A stretch of DNA of 25,000 nt from Prorocentrum cordatum (GCA_963575745.1 CAUYUJ010001444.1:55772-80771); one strand, 5' to 3'; counted from the stretch's first letter, positions 7,943-18,044 are shown. Numbers and translations are program-made. Notes: generated by a model from the sequence alone, not told the origin.

Positions 7943-8010
7943 GCGCCATTCGCCTTCCCTTCGATTGGCCGCAAACCCTGCAAGAACGGCGCACACGCCT
8001 CCAGCGGATC

Positions 8011-9092
8011 GTGTGGATCGAAAGCAGAGCCCTCCTGGAGCCCTGCGATGACGGGGCCCTGCGGACCCACAGCGAGCTCCGGCGAAGGCCGACTGTTGCA
8101 CTCGACGTGGCGTGCCCAGAGCTGGCGAAGAGTGCACACCCACGGGACTGTGAGGTCTACAAGATCTCAGACAGGACCAGGCCCTGTGGCAAATGGGCTT
8201 ACCTTCTGCCGCACTGGGACCGCAAGTGTTCGATCAGACATAAGACGTCCGACGGCCCCTGCCTGCTTCGAGAGGCGGATCCTCTCCGCCACGGGCCCCT
8301 CGGACGACAAGACCGCGTTTTTCGATATGGTATTGCCTTGCTTAAAGGAACTCGGGAACCTGGTCTCCGACTCCGAAGTGGGGCTACAAGTATCCTTCCA
8401 ACATGTGTCTTGTCCAGTACAACCGTGACAAGTTCGGCCCCCTTTCACCCTAACCAGGATGCGCCCCCCCCCCCCCCCCATCGGCCAGGCCTCCCGTCCA
8501 ATGTACCGACTGGACAAGGCCATACTGGAAACCCCACGAAACCGTCGAGGATATGTACACGAAAGGATACGACCCCCGGGACCTGTTCGGTGTCTCCCTG
8601 TCCGACTCCGGAACCCGCTGTCCGACTCCGGATGCAAGCGCATTGGCGTCACCTGGGGCTACAAGTATCCTTCCAACATGTGTCTTGTCCAGTACAACCG
8701 TGAGAAGTTCGGCCCTTTTCACCCTAAGCAGGATGCGCCCCCCCCATCGGCCAGGCCTCCCCTCCAATGTACCGACTGGACAAGGCCCCGTCCGAGATGC
8801 AATAATGGAAGCTCCACGGAACCGTCGAGGGGATGTACATGAAGGGATACGACCCCCGGGACCTGTTCGGTGTCTCCCTCCCGGTCCTCTCCTACATCCT
8901 CGCGCTCACGGGAGCCAACGTCGCAGACAAGCAGGCGGCCAACAAGATACAGCTCGGGCACAGCATCGGCTCCGCTCTCCGCCGCCGCGCGGCTGCTGCC
9001 TTGGGGCGCGGCCATCCATGACCCCGACACCTCCGACACCGCCCTCCCCGACACGGAGGGATTCCCAGCGGTCACCACCAACGACGTCGACT
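8011..9092 (+). pseudogene. Coding-like region upstream of the helicase core
   Basis: Several plus-strand stretches read like protein but in alternating frames: ERRILSATGPSDDKTAFFDM and LPCLKELGNLVSDSE (about 8270-8375), GYKYPSNMCLVQYNREKFG with FHPKQD (about 8656-8735), MYMKGYDPRDLFGVSL with LPVLSYILALTGANVADKQA (8833-8945), and HDPDTSDTALPDTEGFPAV (9018-9080). Two of these blocks are present twice because of a tandem duplication (8364-8880). It ends in the same frame as the Walker A segment after a TAG at 9091-9093. It is likely the N-terminal part of the helicase gene, with breaks. No named domain was identified, and no UPF1 cysteine/histidine-rich domain is visible. Confidence 0.4.
8364..8880 (+). 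repeat. ~275-bp tandem duplication inside the coding-like region
   Basis: Copy 1 (8364-8607) and copy 2 (8608-8880) share GGCTACAAGTATCCTTCCAA, CATCGGCCAGGCCTCCC, ATGTACCGACTGGACAAGGC and GGATACGACCCCCGGGACCT in the same order. The offsets are 275, 266 and 280 bp at successive landmarks. The variation comes partly from a C16 run at 8464-8479 that is shorter in copy 2. A TAA ends the peptide early in copy 1 (8428 region), while copy 2 reads further. Confidence 0.8.
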
Positions 9093-11087
9093 AGAGCATC
9101 GGGATGGTGTTCCAGCGTCCCCGAATTGCGCATACAGGCGCGCAACTTGGCCGCACCACCACAGCCTTCTCCCCCAGCGAGCTCCCCAGGCGTGTCCCTC
9201 ACTCGTGCAACAACCACTTGGTCACCCTGGTACATGGTCCCCCTGGCTCTGGGAAGACACACGATCGTTGCGTTGATTCCAGCGTGGACCCCCGCACTGC
9301 GTCCTGGCCAGGCAGTTGGCGTCTTTTCCAGCTCCAACACCGCCGCCGACTAACCCCTCCTGGCCTTTGCTTCCAAAAACAAGAGCCTTTTGGACGAGAT
9401 CCGGAACCCCCTCGCCCACTTGCGGCTCGCCCGGAAGGAAAGAGTCGACCGCGAGCTCGTCCCGCACACCCCAGAGGGCCATCACTTCAGCGCCTACAAC
9501 ACCTGCCCCCCGGAGTTTGGAGACAACGCGGCGTTCAACAAATTCAAGAAGGAAGCTGTGGAGCACGCAGTCGCCATCTCATTACGCGACCCACGAAGCG
9601 GCCGCCGAGCTTGGCGGAAAGATCTCAATCCACATCCCACTTGGGATCATTGACGAAGCTGGGCAAGCCAGTGAGGTGACGGCGGCCATGTCCATCGTGC
9701 ACGTCATCCGCAGTGGGGGCCGCCTCGTCGTCGTCGGCGACCCACAACAGCTCCCCCCTACGGTGCTATCCAGGAAGGCTGCCGACCTGGGTCTTCACCT
9801 GTCCATTTCCAGCGCCTGCTCGACGCTCTCGGCTACCAACCCGACGACCAGGACAGTGCTTGCATCACCCTTGCACACATCTTCCGCATGCACACTTTTC
9901 GCATGCTGTTCCCTTCCGTGGCTTATTGCAACGGTCAGCTGGTCAGTGGCCTTACCAACCCCCTGGCTGAGCGCCCTTTGGTGCTGGGCATTCCCTGGCC
10001 CCGCGTGCTGGACCTCGACCTCGGGCGGGCTCACTCCCTGGCTGCGACGCTTGGGATCAGTTGCGAGGACCTCCTGAGGGACTGCGAAGGACTACATGCA
10101 CCCCCTCGTCCCCAGCGACTCGAAGGACGCTCGTCGGACCATGCTGGTGGACAATAAGTCCTACGAGCTGACATCCCACCTGGCTGAAGGATATGCCAGC
10201 GTCCCCGAGGCGGCCGTGACCGTCGACCTCGTTCGGGCACTGCTACCAGAGATGGCCAAGGGCCTTTCCGTCAAGGTCATCGTCCCGTACAGGCTACAGA
10301 AGGGGCTCCTCAAAGGCGGCTGGCCGCTTTCCCATCGCGCCCTGCAAATTGCTTTGAGGGGCAACAATTTCACGGACGCGCTCCTTTGTGACACCCGGCT
10401 GCCCCTTAAGGTTCCTTGTTCCCCTGGCCCCGCGGTGAGCCTCCTCCCCCGGCGCCGCCGCCGCGACACCTCCAGCGCCTCCGCTCCCGGGGGGCCCCCC
10501 CAGCGCCGCCGCTCCCCCGCGGCTTCGGTTCAGAATTCTACGCGCGCCGACTCGCTGCCCAACCCCCGCGACTCCAACTGCGCCCCCGAGCGACGAGGAC
10601 AAGGGGTCTGCCTTGCACCAGTGGCCCAACGGCGCCAACGGCCTGAACCTGGACTTCCCCGGCATCCGCCAGGTAGCCCACGAGCGGGGCTGATCACCCT
10701 CTCCACGGTCGACGCGAGCCAGGGCGGTGAAGCCGACCTGGTCATTTTCCTCGCCGCGCGGTCCAACTCGGACCACGTGCGGGGCTTCGTGGACAATCCT
10801 AACAGGGCCAACGTGGGCTGACTCGGGCGAAGCGGGGAATCGTGGTCGTCGCCGACAGCCGCGTGATGCCATCCATGGCTGACTCCAAGCTCCGGCAGCT
10901 CTCCAGCTACGGGCGCCTCGCAGGTCTCTGGGCGCGCTTCCGCACCCCCTCTGGCCAGAACCCAGGCAATTACAGCGCGCTAATCACCGACGACGACTTC
11001 AACCCGGTCGAGGACTTGGCTTCCTGGGTCCGACCGAGCCCCGGCACCCTCACTACATGCCAAAGACGCGAACGAAGACGGGGCTAG
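9000..11087 (+). pseudogene. UPF1/NAM7-type superfamily 1 helicase, interrupted by frame changes
   Basis: SF1 helicases of the UPF1/NAM7 type use ATP to unwind RNA or DNA. All core motifs appear in the right order: NNHLVTLVHGPPGSGKT (Walker A, 9236-9259), SSSNTAAD (motif Ia, 9327-9350), IIDEAGQASE (Walker B, 9652-9660 for DEA), VVVGDPQQLPPTV (motif III, 9736-9762), IFRMHTFRMLFPS (about 9877-9915), VKVIVPYRLQ (10285 region), TVDASQGGEADLVIF (motif V, about 10705) and LTRAKRGIVVVADS (motif VI, 10818 on). The reading frame changes between Walker A and Ia, near 9575, near 9803, near 10090, between 10350 and 10690, and at 10817. An in-frame TAA follows SNTAAD (9351-9353). The 10420-10690 stretch does not fit the family and may be an insertion or intron. 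The tail continues to TAG at 11085. It is either a decayed gene or a good gene with assembly indels; two of the breaks look like loss of one C from GGCCTG. Confidence 0.85.
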
Positions 11088-11100
11088 GGCCTCGCAGGAG

Positions 11101-11335
11101 GTGGCGGCGAGGAAGGATCTCCACGCCAAGTGCTTCAACGCGCAGTACGACCCCCCTTGGAAATTAAACAGCGCCAGGAGGATATCGGGTTCCGTCTGGA
11201 GGGTGCCCTCGAGGCGGTCTGCACGGATCATGCTATCTCCGTTGTCCTCTTCCGCATTGCAGGACTGGGCCCCGCAAGTGCAACGTTGAAGGCGCTCCCT
11301 CCGATGCCGGGCAATTCGATGGAAGACGCGTAGCC
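11101..11335 (+). pseudogene. Coding-like block just after the helicase
   Basis: A frame reading ARKDLHAKCFNAQYDPPWK (11101 on) appears to continue, one frame over, as EIKQRQEDIGFRLEGALEAV and ISVVLFRIAGLGPASATL, ending at TAG near 11331. The style and the frame change resemble the helicase segment, so it may belong to the same gene. Family not recognised. Confidence 0.35.
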
Positions 11336-11584
11336 ACTTGGGGTTCCTGTTCGACGTGGACCTTGGGCTGGGCGCCGGCAATCTGGTTTGCGACGTGGCC
11401 CGGGCTGCCCTGGTCTGGGCCGCCAGCGCGGGCGCGGATTGGGCCGACTCCGCTCGAGAGGTCCCGGACGAAGAGCGGCCCCGAAGGCCGGAGGTCCAAG
11501 GGCGGGCTGCCCGTAGGCCACATAACAAGAACCGCTGCGCCCCCCCCAAGACCTCCCGCACCACGCCCCTAATACCTGGTCCAC

Positions 11585-12560
11585 AGGGACCAGGGCCTGT
11601 CTGCGCCACCTGGTCTATCCCGACTTCGAGATCCTCGTCGACCTCTTGAAGGGCCACGGCGGGGCCACGCAGAAGCGGGTGGAACTGCTTGATCCCACTC
11701 AGCGCGTCATGTCATCCGAAAAAGCCCGCTGCGCTCTTATCATCATGTTGCTCATGAAGCGCGCGCCCCGCACCGCGCGTGGCCCTTCCCGGGCCCCTCC
11801 GGCTCTGGGGACATCTTGGAGACCATCCTTGGGGTCTGCTACCCGTGGCAGGACGGTCGCCACCACTTCCGGGCGCAATTTGTCTCTTCCTGGGGGCTGC
11901 GGCTGTCCGACCTGCGCCAGCTACGCGGGAAGTTGGAGAAGCTGATTGGCGCGGCGGCCAGACTGGCCACCACCGCCCACCACCGCCCAGCCGCGAAGGC
12001 TGCCGGCTGCCCGACCACATGCGCGGGCATCGGATTTTTCCCTTTCAAGCTCGAGGCCCCGATGCTGGTCCTGGAGAAGATCGCGAAGCCTGCCGACGTC
12101 AGTGCCCGCTCACACACCGAGTGCAGCATCTGCTCTCTCCACCACGAGCTCACAGGCAAGGGGGCGCCCCATGGCCAAAGGACTGCCCTCCCGAGGTCGC
12201 CCTCCTTTGCGGAGGTTTTTTTTTCGATCGGCCCGCCCCTCTGGACAGGGCCCCGCCGCCAGCTCCGCTCCCCAGCGCGTGCAAGATCCTACCCTTCGGA
12301 CGACGCTCGCTTCAGCGCTGATCGGAGAGCGGCCAGGTACAGATGCGACGCTTGCTACAAGGCCCAGCTTCAGCACTTCGAGGGAACTTGGCGGGGCGAT
12401 GACATGAGGTCGTATCTTGCGGCCAACCGCCTTCTGGCGCATGCGAACGGTTTGGGCTGCACATGGCTCCGCGCTTCGTGCTGGCCGGCGGCGGCGGAGA
12501 AGGGCGGTCATCAGGTATCCGTGGGCTGCTCCCTCATCGACAGCGTCCAGGCAGTTGCCC
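11585..12560 (+). pseudogene. Coding-like block with two CxxC pairs
   Basis: From 11590 one frame reads CLRHLVYPDFEILVDLLKGH, then VELLDPTQRVMSSEKARCA and LIIMLLMKRA. Near 11800 the sense moves to another frame: ILETILGVCYPWQDGRHHF, SSWGLRLSDLRQLRGKLEKL and later PMLVLEKIAKPADVSARSH. Next comes a CSIC pair with HHELTGKG (about 12125), and further on a CDACYKAQLQHFEGTWRGD stretch (about 12344-12400). The two cysteine pairs could be halves of a zinc site, but their roughly 220-bp spacing and intervening low-quality sequence leave this open. Not assigned to a family. Confidence 0.35.
12201..12224 (+). other. Short hairpin followed by T9
   Basis: CCTCC TTTGC GGAGG forms a 5-bp stem and is followed directly by nine Ts. 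It resembles a bacterial intrinsic terminator or a Pol III stop. In this eukaryotic, coding-like setting it is more likely a chance structure, and the T-run is a likely place for a frame error. Confidence 0.3.
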
Positions 12561-13740
12561 TGGCCAGGACCCCACCCCGGCCCCCGCCCGTGCACGAGGT
12601 CCCTTCCGCTGCCTCCCGGCTCACGGTCTCGGCACTTCCCACCGCAACGGCCGCAGGCAACCTGAGCGACTTCCTTCTGGCCCCGGCGGGCCTCCGCGTC
12701 CCCAGCACGCCAGCGCCAACACCCCGCTCGCTCGGATTGACGACGACAGGTTCGGGCACACGGCCATCGAGACCAGGCGCTACACGGCGACGTGCGACGG
12801 TTGCCCCCCCCCAGTGCCCCCCCCGCTGTCCCGGGAAGCAGGCGCGCCTGCACTCGGCTGCTTCGCATGGAAGGCTGACGCAGGGTTTGGGTCGGCAGAG
12901 GCGAGTGGCCTCCTGGCCTTGGCGGATCGGTCCGTCGCCTGGACTAGCCGCGACTGGAGCGCCGCCTGGGTGCGCCGCCCATGCCTCGCGCGCGCGTGGG
13001 ACGTCAAGCCCAGTGCAGTCAATCAGCTACTCGACCTGCACTCGCACCTAATCTACCCCCACCGCCCCCACCGACAAGCCACGGGCCGCGCCGCCCGCCC
13101 CCGGCGAGTTCCCCCTAATTGCCGAGCTCGCACCCGTACGGGCCCCCGTCGCCAAATCCGATTCGCTCAGCGTGGGCGGAGGCGCCCTAGACAGTTCTGC
13201 CCTCGAGCCAGACGCCCACCCTATCATGGCCAGTGAAGGTGCTCCGCCTACTGCCCGAAGCGAGCCTCCCCCAAGGGCCTGCACTGAATAACATTGACCT
13301 CAACTTCCTGGAAGCCGCGGAGGATGAGAGAATTGACGGCCCGGACACCAGGCCCATCGAGGTTCGGATAGTCGAGCTTACACGTGACCTGCGCCCACTC
13401 CTGGACGCACGATGGAGGGGCTACATTTTTGCAGAGGGGAAGAACGCGGTAAGTCCCGACGACCCCAGGAGCTGGGAACCGCTTCAGCTCCGCCCCTTTT
13501 TGAGGATGGTCTATCGCGAACGGATGGCGCCTTCCTATCTCCCCGAGAGCATCCATTGGCAGGGTAAGCGGCTAGCCGCCGCACGGGTGTTTGCGAAACT
13601 CTATGCGTTATCTACGAACCCCACCGTGCTGAACAGCTGTCTCCTGCACTCCAGCAAGTGGCCCCCGCGCGGCCCGTCACCCCTGCGGCGCGCCCCGGGC
13701 GCCCTCGTTGCCCTACTGGCGCCCGCAGGTCAGTTCAGAT
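12560..13740 (+). pseudogene. Coding-like block downstream, in alternating frames
   Basis: Successive protein-like stretches are RIDDDRFGHTAIETRRYTAT (about 12736), LARAWDVKPSAVNQLLDLHS (about 12987), then one frame over LIAELAPVRAPVAKSDSLSV and ALDSSALEPDAHPIMASEG (13115-13240) ending at TAA near 13286. Next, again shifted, comes DLNFLEAAEDERIDGPDTRP with IEVRIVELTRDLRPLLDARW and MVYRERMAPSYLPESIHWQG (13300-13565), continuing to about 13625. The composition is far more balanced than surrounding repeats. No known domain is recognised. The proline-rich part (13060-13280) looks like a linker. The block is probably part of the same broken gene or a neighbour on the same strand. Confidence 0.4.
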
Positions 13741-13850
13741 AAGCTCACCCCTGGGACACTACAGCAGCTGGCCCAGGAGGCCCCCATGCGTGACGCCCAG
13801 GAGCTGTGCAAGCAGATCGGCCCTACCTCCAACGGGAAGCGCGGCAGAGG
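13706..13850 (+). pseudogene. Possible exon between splice-like sites
   Basis: GCGCCCGCAG ends near 13727 and resembles a 3' splice site. After it SSDKLTPGTLQQLAQEAPMR and DAQELCKQIGPTSNGKRG read as protein, up to CGGCAGAGGTGATGG near 13850, which could be a 5' splice site (AG/GTGATG). Beyond this the frame degenerates into Pro/Gly-rich sequence. Confidence 0.3.
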
Positions 13851-14242
13851 TGATGGGCGGGCCGGCCCTGGTGGGCAGCTTCCTGTGGCAGCCGGCCTCC
13901 CTGCTGGGTTCCAACCCTTCGGCTCCCGCTCCCCAGACCCGGACTGGGGTGAAAGCGTGGGGCGCTCCCTTACCTCTTCTGCGCGCAACTAGCCCTCCGT
14001 GCCACCATCGGGCTGTCCAGCACTCCCCTGACGGCGCCCGCTCGCAGGTCGCCAGCCCTGGTCTGGCCGCTTCCCGCGCCCATCCTGCTGCCCCAGGGGG
14101 CCCCCCTCCTGGCTCGAGCAACGATGGCGCCGCGGAGCGCTTGGATGAGGCCCCTGAGGCCCCCCGCGCGGCCCCCCTGCAGCGAGCGACCCGCCCGCCG
14201 TGCCGCGGGGGCGCGCAGGGGCTCCAGTTTCTTTTTTTTTTT

Positions 14243-14331
<89 letters not shown>

Positions 14332-14800
14332 CACCGAGTTCTGAGCCAGCGGTGGTCATCCACTCCTCGGGTAGCCCCGAGCACGAAGACGAGCCGTGCG
14401 CCCCCGCGTCGCCCGCCGCCGACCCTCGTGCATCCCCCGCACGCGCTGGACGTGATGACAGGAACCTCGCGCGCCTGCCAGAGCAGAGCGCCCCGCGCTC
14501 CACCGGCATGCCCAGGGCCCGCCCGGCCGCGGGGGCGAGAGACGGGCGCGGCTGGAACGGGGGGCGGTGCGAGCGCCGCCCGCGCCGTCGCGGCGAGACT
14601 AGCCGCAGTGGCCCTATGGCAGCCACTGGGCGGATTGGACAGGGCGGTCCAGCTGGGAAGCCGATGTGCGCTGGAGCCGGCCCGTACTGGCACGGTCCAC
14701 CGAGCGCGGTGCCCCCCCCGCCCCTCGGTCCGTTCCTTGGTCCTCGTGCGCCAATGCCCAGGCTGACGCAGCCCCTGAGCAGCGCGACTCAGGAGCTCCC
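13851..14800 (+). other. Possible intron or spacer containing a CT tract
   Basis: Low-quality GC-rich sequence lies between two coding-like blocks on the same strand. It contains the T15/(CT)n tract. The open frames are Pro/Arg/Ala-rich in every phase, and no protein family is visible. An intron is inferred only from the coding-like flanks. Confidence 0.3.
14229..14330 (+). repeat. Poly-T plus (CT)n microsatellite
   Basis: About 15 Ts are followed by roughly 80 bp of uninterrupted CT dinucleotides. This is a strong polypyrimidine tract. Confidence 0.95.
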
Positions 14801-14802
14801 AG

Positions 14803-15190
14803 GACGAAGGCCCACGCGATCTTCGCGACCCCATGACCAACCAGTGCGTCTACAGCACCCCCCTCGACAGAGTCGCCCTCCGGCCCCCCGTCGGAGAGGC
14901 CCCCGCTGAGACCGCGAAGAGGCTCCAAAGGGAGCTGGGCGACTACTTCATTGGCCGTCGACACCAGTGGACGACCGAGTACCCCGCGCATTCAGGCAGG
15001 GTCTGCGCGCCGACCCTACGCTCCAACAGCCAGAGTCCTGTTCACTTTTCCTCAGCGAGTGGGCCCTCTTCAGGTACAACGTCTTCGCGATGAACGCAGA
15101 ACTCCAGCTTGGAGACCGGTGGGAGACGGTGCGCGCGCGCATCCGCGAGAGGGTCGGGCTCGCGGACAACTCCGGCAAAGCTAAAGGCAA
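14803..15190 (+). pseudogene. Coding-like block with one frame change
   Basis: From 14833 a frame reads MTNQCVYSTPLDRVALRPPV, then AETAKRLQRELGDYFIGRRH. Near 14990 the sense moves one frame, to AFRQGLRADPTLQQPESCSL and FLSEWALFRYNVFAMNAELQ, then LGDRWETVRARIRERVGLAD and a lysine-rich SGKAKGKG end. The balanced composition and continuity across the shift argue for real coding ancestry. The family is not recognised. It is the last plus-strand coding-like piece of the 8-15.2 kb block. Confidence 0.45.
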
Positions 15191-15239
15191 GGGGTCGCGC
15201 GGAGGGAACGACGCCAGGCGAAGCAGGACAGCGGGCCCC

Positions 15240-16010
15240 AGAAGCGCCCTGAGCACCCGCCCGCCCCGGGCACCCTCCATGGCCCGGCCGCCTGCGCCGT
15301 CGCTTTCTGCGCCTTGCGGGCCCCGCCCCCCTGGGTCATGGGGGCGGCCCGCCACCGCGCGCTACGCTCTGGCGCGCTAATGCCACCTTGGGCGCGCCAG
15401 GCTGGGGCTGTTGGCCCGTCCCAGGCACTTGGCCCCCTCTTTGGGGCATCCCTTGCGGCCCCTCTCCCCCTGGGTGACTGCCGCCCCCCCCGCCTCGCTA
15501 TAGGCGGCCTGGGGATCGGGGTCCTCGTTGGCCCCTGCCGCTGCCAGTGCCCTTGCGGCAGCCGCTTTGCAGCTCCCTGCCCCCCGCATTTTCGCTTCGC
15601 CGCTCTGCCGCCCGGGAGAGCCTGGCAGCCGCAGGGCGGTCTTCCGTGCTGTGTCCTCCCCGCGCCCTGGTGCACTTACCTCTCCTGGCGGGCCCGCTGG
15701 GTTCGCCTGGCCGCCCTCCTGCACCTGGTAGCTCCCACGGGCTACTTGGTGTCGCCCCACCACCCTCCTTCTGGTTGATTGCCCTCTGGGCCCCGTCTCG
15801 ACCGCCGTCTCCCTCGGCCGCTGTGTCCACCGCCCGCTCCACGCCGCTGCGGCTGTCTGCTGCACTGGTGTGGAGCGGGCTGTGGTCCCCTTCCCCTCCC
15901 TGCGGGTCGGGCTCGACGGTCCTTTCCTGGCCGCTCCACCCGGTTCGTGGCTGACTGCGGCATCCGGTTACTCCTCCGTTTGCTGCTCTTGTGCAGTGCA
16001 TCTGTACGTC
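15240..16010. other. GC-rich stretch without a recognisable gene
   Basis: Frames on both strands are open but compositionally biased (Pro/Arg/Gly/Ala). I found no repeats with clear units, no motif and no RNA gene. Confidence 0.4.
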
Positions 16011-16014
16011 TCAG

Positions 16015-16500
16015 GCGGAGATAACCATTCCCCACCTTCTTGCGGCAGTTGGCTGCGCCCTACCAGAGGGCCAGGACGTCTCAGGTGAAGCAATCCCCCA
16101 TCACACTGCGGCAGTCAGCTGCGCTCTGGCCGAGCATCGGGTTGCCTCAGGTGCAACCTTTTTCTCATCACTCTGCGGCTGCTAGCTGCGCCCTGGCAGG
16201 GCGTCGATTCGTGTCAGGCGGAACCACTACCCAGCATCCTGCGGCTGTTAGCTGCACCCCAACAGGCGCGGCCCGCGCCCCCCGGGCCGCCCCAGTTACC
16301 CGCGCCCTGCGCCCTACCAGAGGACCTGCATGTCTCAGGCGAAGCATTCCCCCAACGCCCTGCGGCTGTTAGCTGCACTCCGGCCGTGTCTCAGGGTGCC
16401 TCATGTGAAGCCTTTTCTCTTCGCCCTGCAGCCGCTAGCTTCGCCCTCGCTGGGCGCCGGTCTGTCTCCGGCTGGAGATGGCCTGAGGTGCTGCTCTTCG
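16015..16500 (+). repeat. 66-67 bp tandem repeat, 6-7 degenerate units
   Basis: TGCGGC(A/T)GTTAGCTGC-type cores begin at 16041, 16107, 16174, 16240, 16361 and 16427. Spacing is 66, 67, 66, 121 and 66; the 121 interval holds a GC-rich insertion. Each core is followed by a GTCTCAGG(T/C)G(A/C)A segment about 35 bp on. As 66 is a multiple of three, a plus-strand frame shows 22-residue repeats (16040-16372), but the 67-bp interval and the insertion break it. Confidence 0.75.
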
Positions 16501-16900
16501 GTCTTCAGCAAGGGCGCTGTCGGGTTTCCACTTGCTCGTGCCGCCGTTGGTCACTCCACGGCTCTGCGGTCGCCTGGTCATTGCGTGGCATTGGCATCCG
16601 ATAACTGGTTTGGTTTCGAGTCCTCTGCTGCCTACTTACGTCAAGTACATGGAGTACAGCAAGGCGAGGGTGATCCCCTACTTGTTCCACGTCCGAACTG
16701 CGGCTGTTCTTCTCTTTCCCGCCCCCTCTGTTTCTCTCTCTCTCTCTCTCTTGTCGCCGCTTTCTGTCTTTTTCAGCCGTCTTTCTTCTCTTCTCATTCT
16801 CTCTCTCTCGCTTTTGTTCCTTCGTCGTTTCGCTTCCTCTCGTTTGCGCACGGTGCCGCGTAGCCGGTTCGGCTTAGCTGCCCTTCGCTTATCTGCCTGA
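16500..16900. other. CT-rich stretch without a recognisable gene
   Basis: It contains (CT)n runs at about 16731-16752 and 16797-16812. A short unremarkable frame reads through 16532-16900. No family recognised. Confidence 0.4.
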
Positions 16901-16924
16901 CTTTGTGGCGCCGCGCGGGTATCC

Positions 16925-16965
16925 GCTCGCGGTCGCGATCAAAAATATGCCCCACCAGCCAAGTC
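16925..16965 (+). repeat. Short dispersed segment, copy 2
   Basis: Matches 7895-7942. Here it directly precedes TTGGGG element copy B, so it could mark a junction. Confidence 0.4.
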
Positions 16966-16977
16966 AGAAACGATGCT

Positions 16978-17262
16978 TAGACGCGTTGCCCTTGGGGCGT
17001 CTTAGGTGCCTCTGGGGGGGGCTCTTTGGGCATCTTGGGGGACTCTTGGGGGTCTGTTGGGGACTTCTCGGGGACATCTTGGGCGCCAGTTGGGGGCCTC
17101 TTCGGGCCTGTTGGGCACCTCTTGGGGCCCTGTTGGGGCATTCTTGGAAGCATCGGGGGCCATTTTGGGGCCATCTTGGAGGAGATCGGCCAAGGAAGGG
17201 AAGCTCCTCATGTAGGATTCCCCCCCCAGGAGGCCAAACGGTGCCAGACACCGACGTAAAAT
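16978..17262 (+). repeat. TTGGGG 11-bp periodic element, copy B
   Basis: The most regular copy: about a dozen consecutive TTGGGGNNNNN units, nearly all 11 bp long (17030-17150). The tail is the same as in copy A: GGGGCATTCTTGGAAGCATC, a GGGGCCATCTTGG block, GGAGATCGGCCAAGGAAGGG, then a GAGGCCAAACGGTGCCAGAC-like segment. Plus-strand frames give Gly/Leu/Trp-rich and minus-strand frames Pro/Gln/Arg-rich repeats; neither looks like a real protein. Confidence 0.7.
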
Positions 17263-17282
17263 CAATGATTTTGGCCTTTTCG

Positions 17283-17468
17283 CATAAGCCTCTTGGGGCG
17301 TCTTGGTTGCCTCTGGGGGGCCTCTGGGGGCGTCTTGGGGGGTCTCATGGGGGCCTATTTTGGCACTACTGGGGCCTTCTGGGGGCTTCTTGGCGCCTCC
17401 TGGGCACCTCTTGTTGGGGCACCCTTGAGAGTTTCGGGGATTATCCTGCGGCCATCCTGGAGATGCGT
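17283..17468 (+). repeat. TTGGGG 11-bp periodic element, copy C
   Basis: Starts 20 bp after copy B. It has the same periodic body and a recognisable but more diverged tail (GGGGCACCCTTGAGAGTTTC, then GCGGCCATCCTGGAGATGCG). B and C form a direct tandem pair. Confidence 0.65.
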
Positions 17469-17469
17469 C

Positions 17470-18040
17470 GTGCGCCCCTCTCTGCTCTCGTGCGTCCTCC
17501 CCTCCCCCCTTTGGCGCTCTCAATTGCCTCCATGCCGGATGCTGCAGCGGCAGAGGGAGCAGTCGAGGCTTCGCGATCGATTCCTCGTCTGCCGGTCTGC
17601 TGCGGTGGGCGGGCCCGCCTGCCTGCGCGCAGCCTGTCGCCCTCCCCTGGAGGTGGGGCCTGTCTCTGACTGCCTGGGGGCGGGCTCGCTCGCTCGCCTG
17701 GGGATGGACCGACGGCGGGGGGCTCCTCCATTGGGCCCCCCCTCCTCCCAGGAGGCCAGCATGTGGTCAGCACCTGACGCTCCAGCACCTGGCGAAAGCC
17801 CTCCCCCCCCCCCCTGGCCCAGGGGGACGGGGGGGGGGTAGGAAGGGGTCATTGCGCCCTCCCCGCCCGCAAGCCGTCCCGCTCACTCCCACCCGCGCTC
17901 CCAACACACAGGGAGTACCGGAGCCTCAGCATGTTCAGCGGTCGTCGTTTGATGGGCAACGGCCGGGGCCCTCGCAGAGTGTGCCAGGTGCGTCTGCGCG
18001 CGTGGTGGTCCACATCGGGAAACACGTCGGCCCCACCACC
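17470..18040. other. Stretch without a recognisable gene
   Basis: GC-rich, with several C and G runs (for example around 17802-17815 and 17827-17838). Open frames are low complexity, and no motif or repeat unit is visible. Confidence 0.35.
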
Positions 18041-18044
18041 CCTG

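Noticed and set aside
12201-12224. Bacterial-type intrinsic terminator
   Set aside because: A 5-bp stem with T9 fits the pattern, but the window has no prokaryotic genes and the site lies inside coding-like sequence. It is kept only as a low-confidence structural note.
7700-13556. Similar minus-strand peptides around HPQK (7546-7785 and 13248-13556)
   Set aside because: The resemblance is only about ten residues. The second lies antisense to a much better plus-strand coding frame, so chance is likelier.
16015-16500. CRISPR array
   Set aside because: The 66-bp units lack the short constant repeat and unique spacer structure. They are degenerate throughout, and no cas genes are present.
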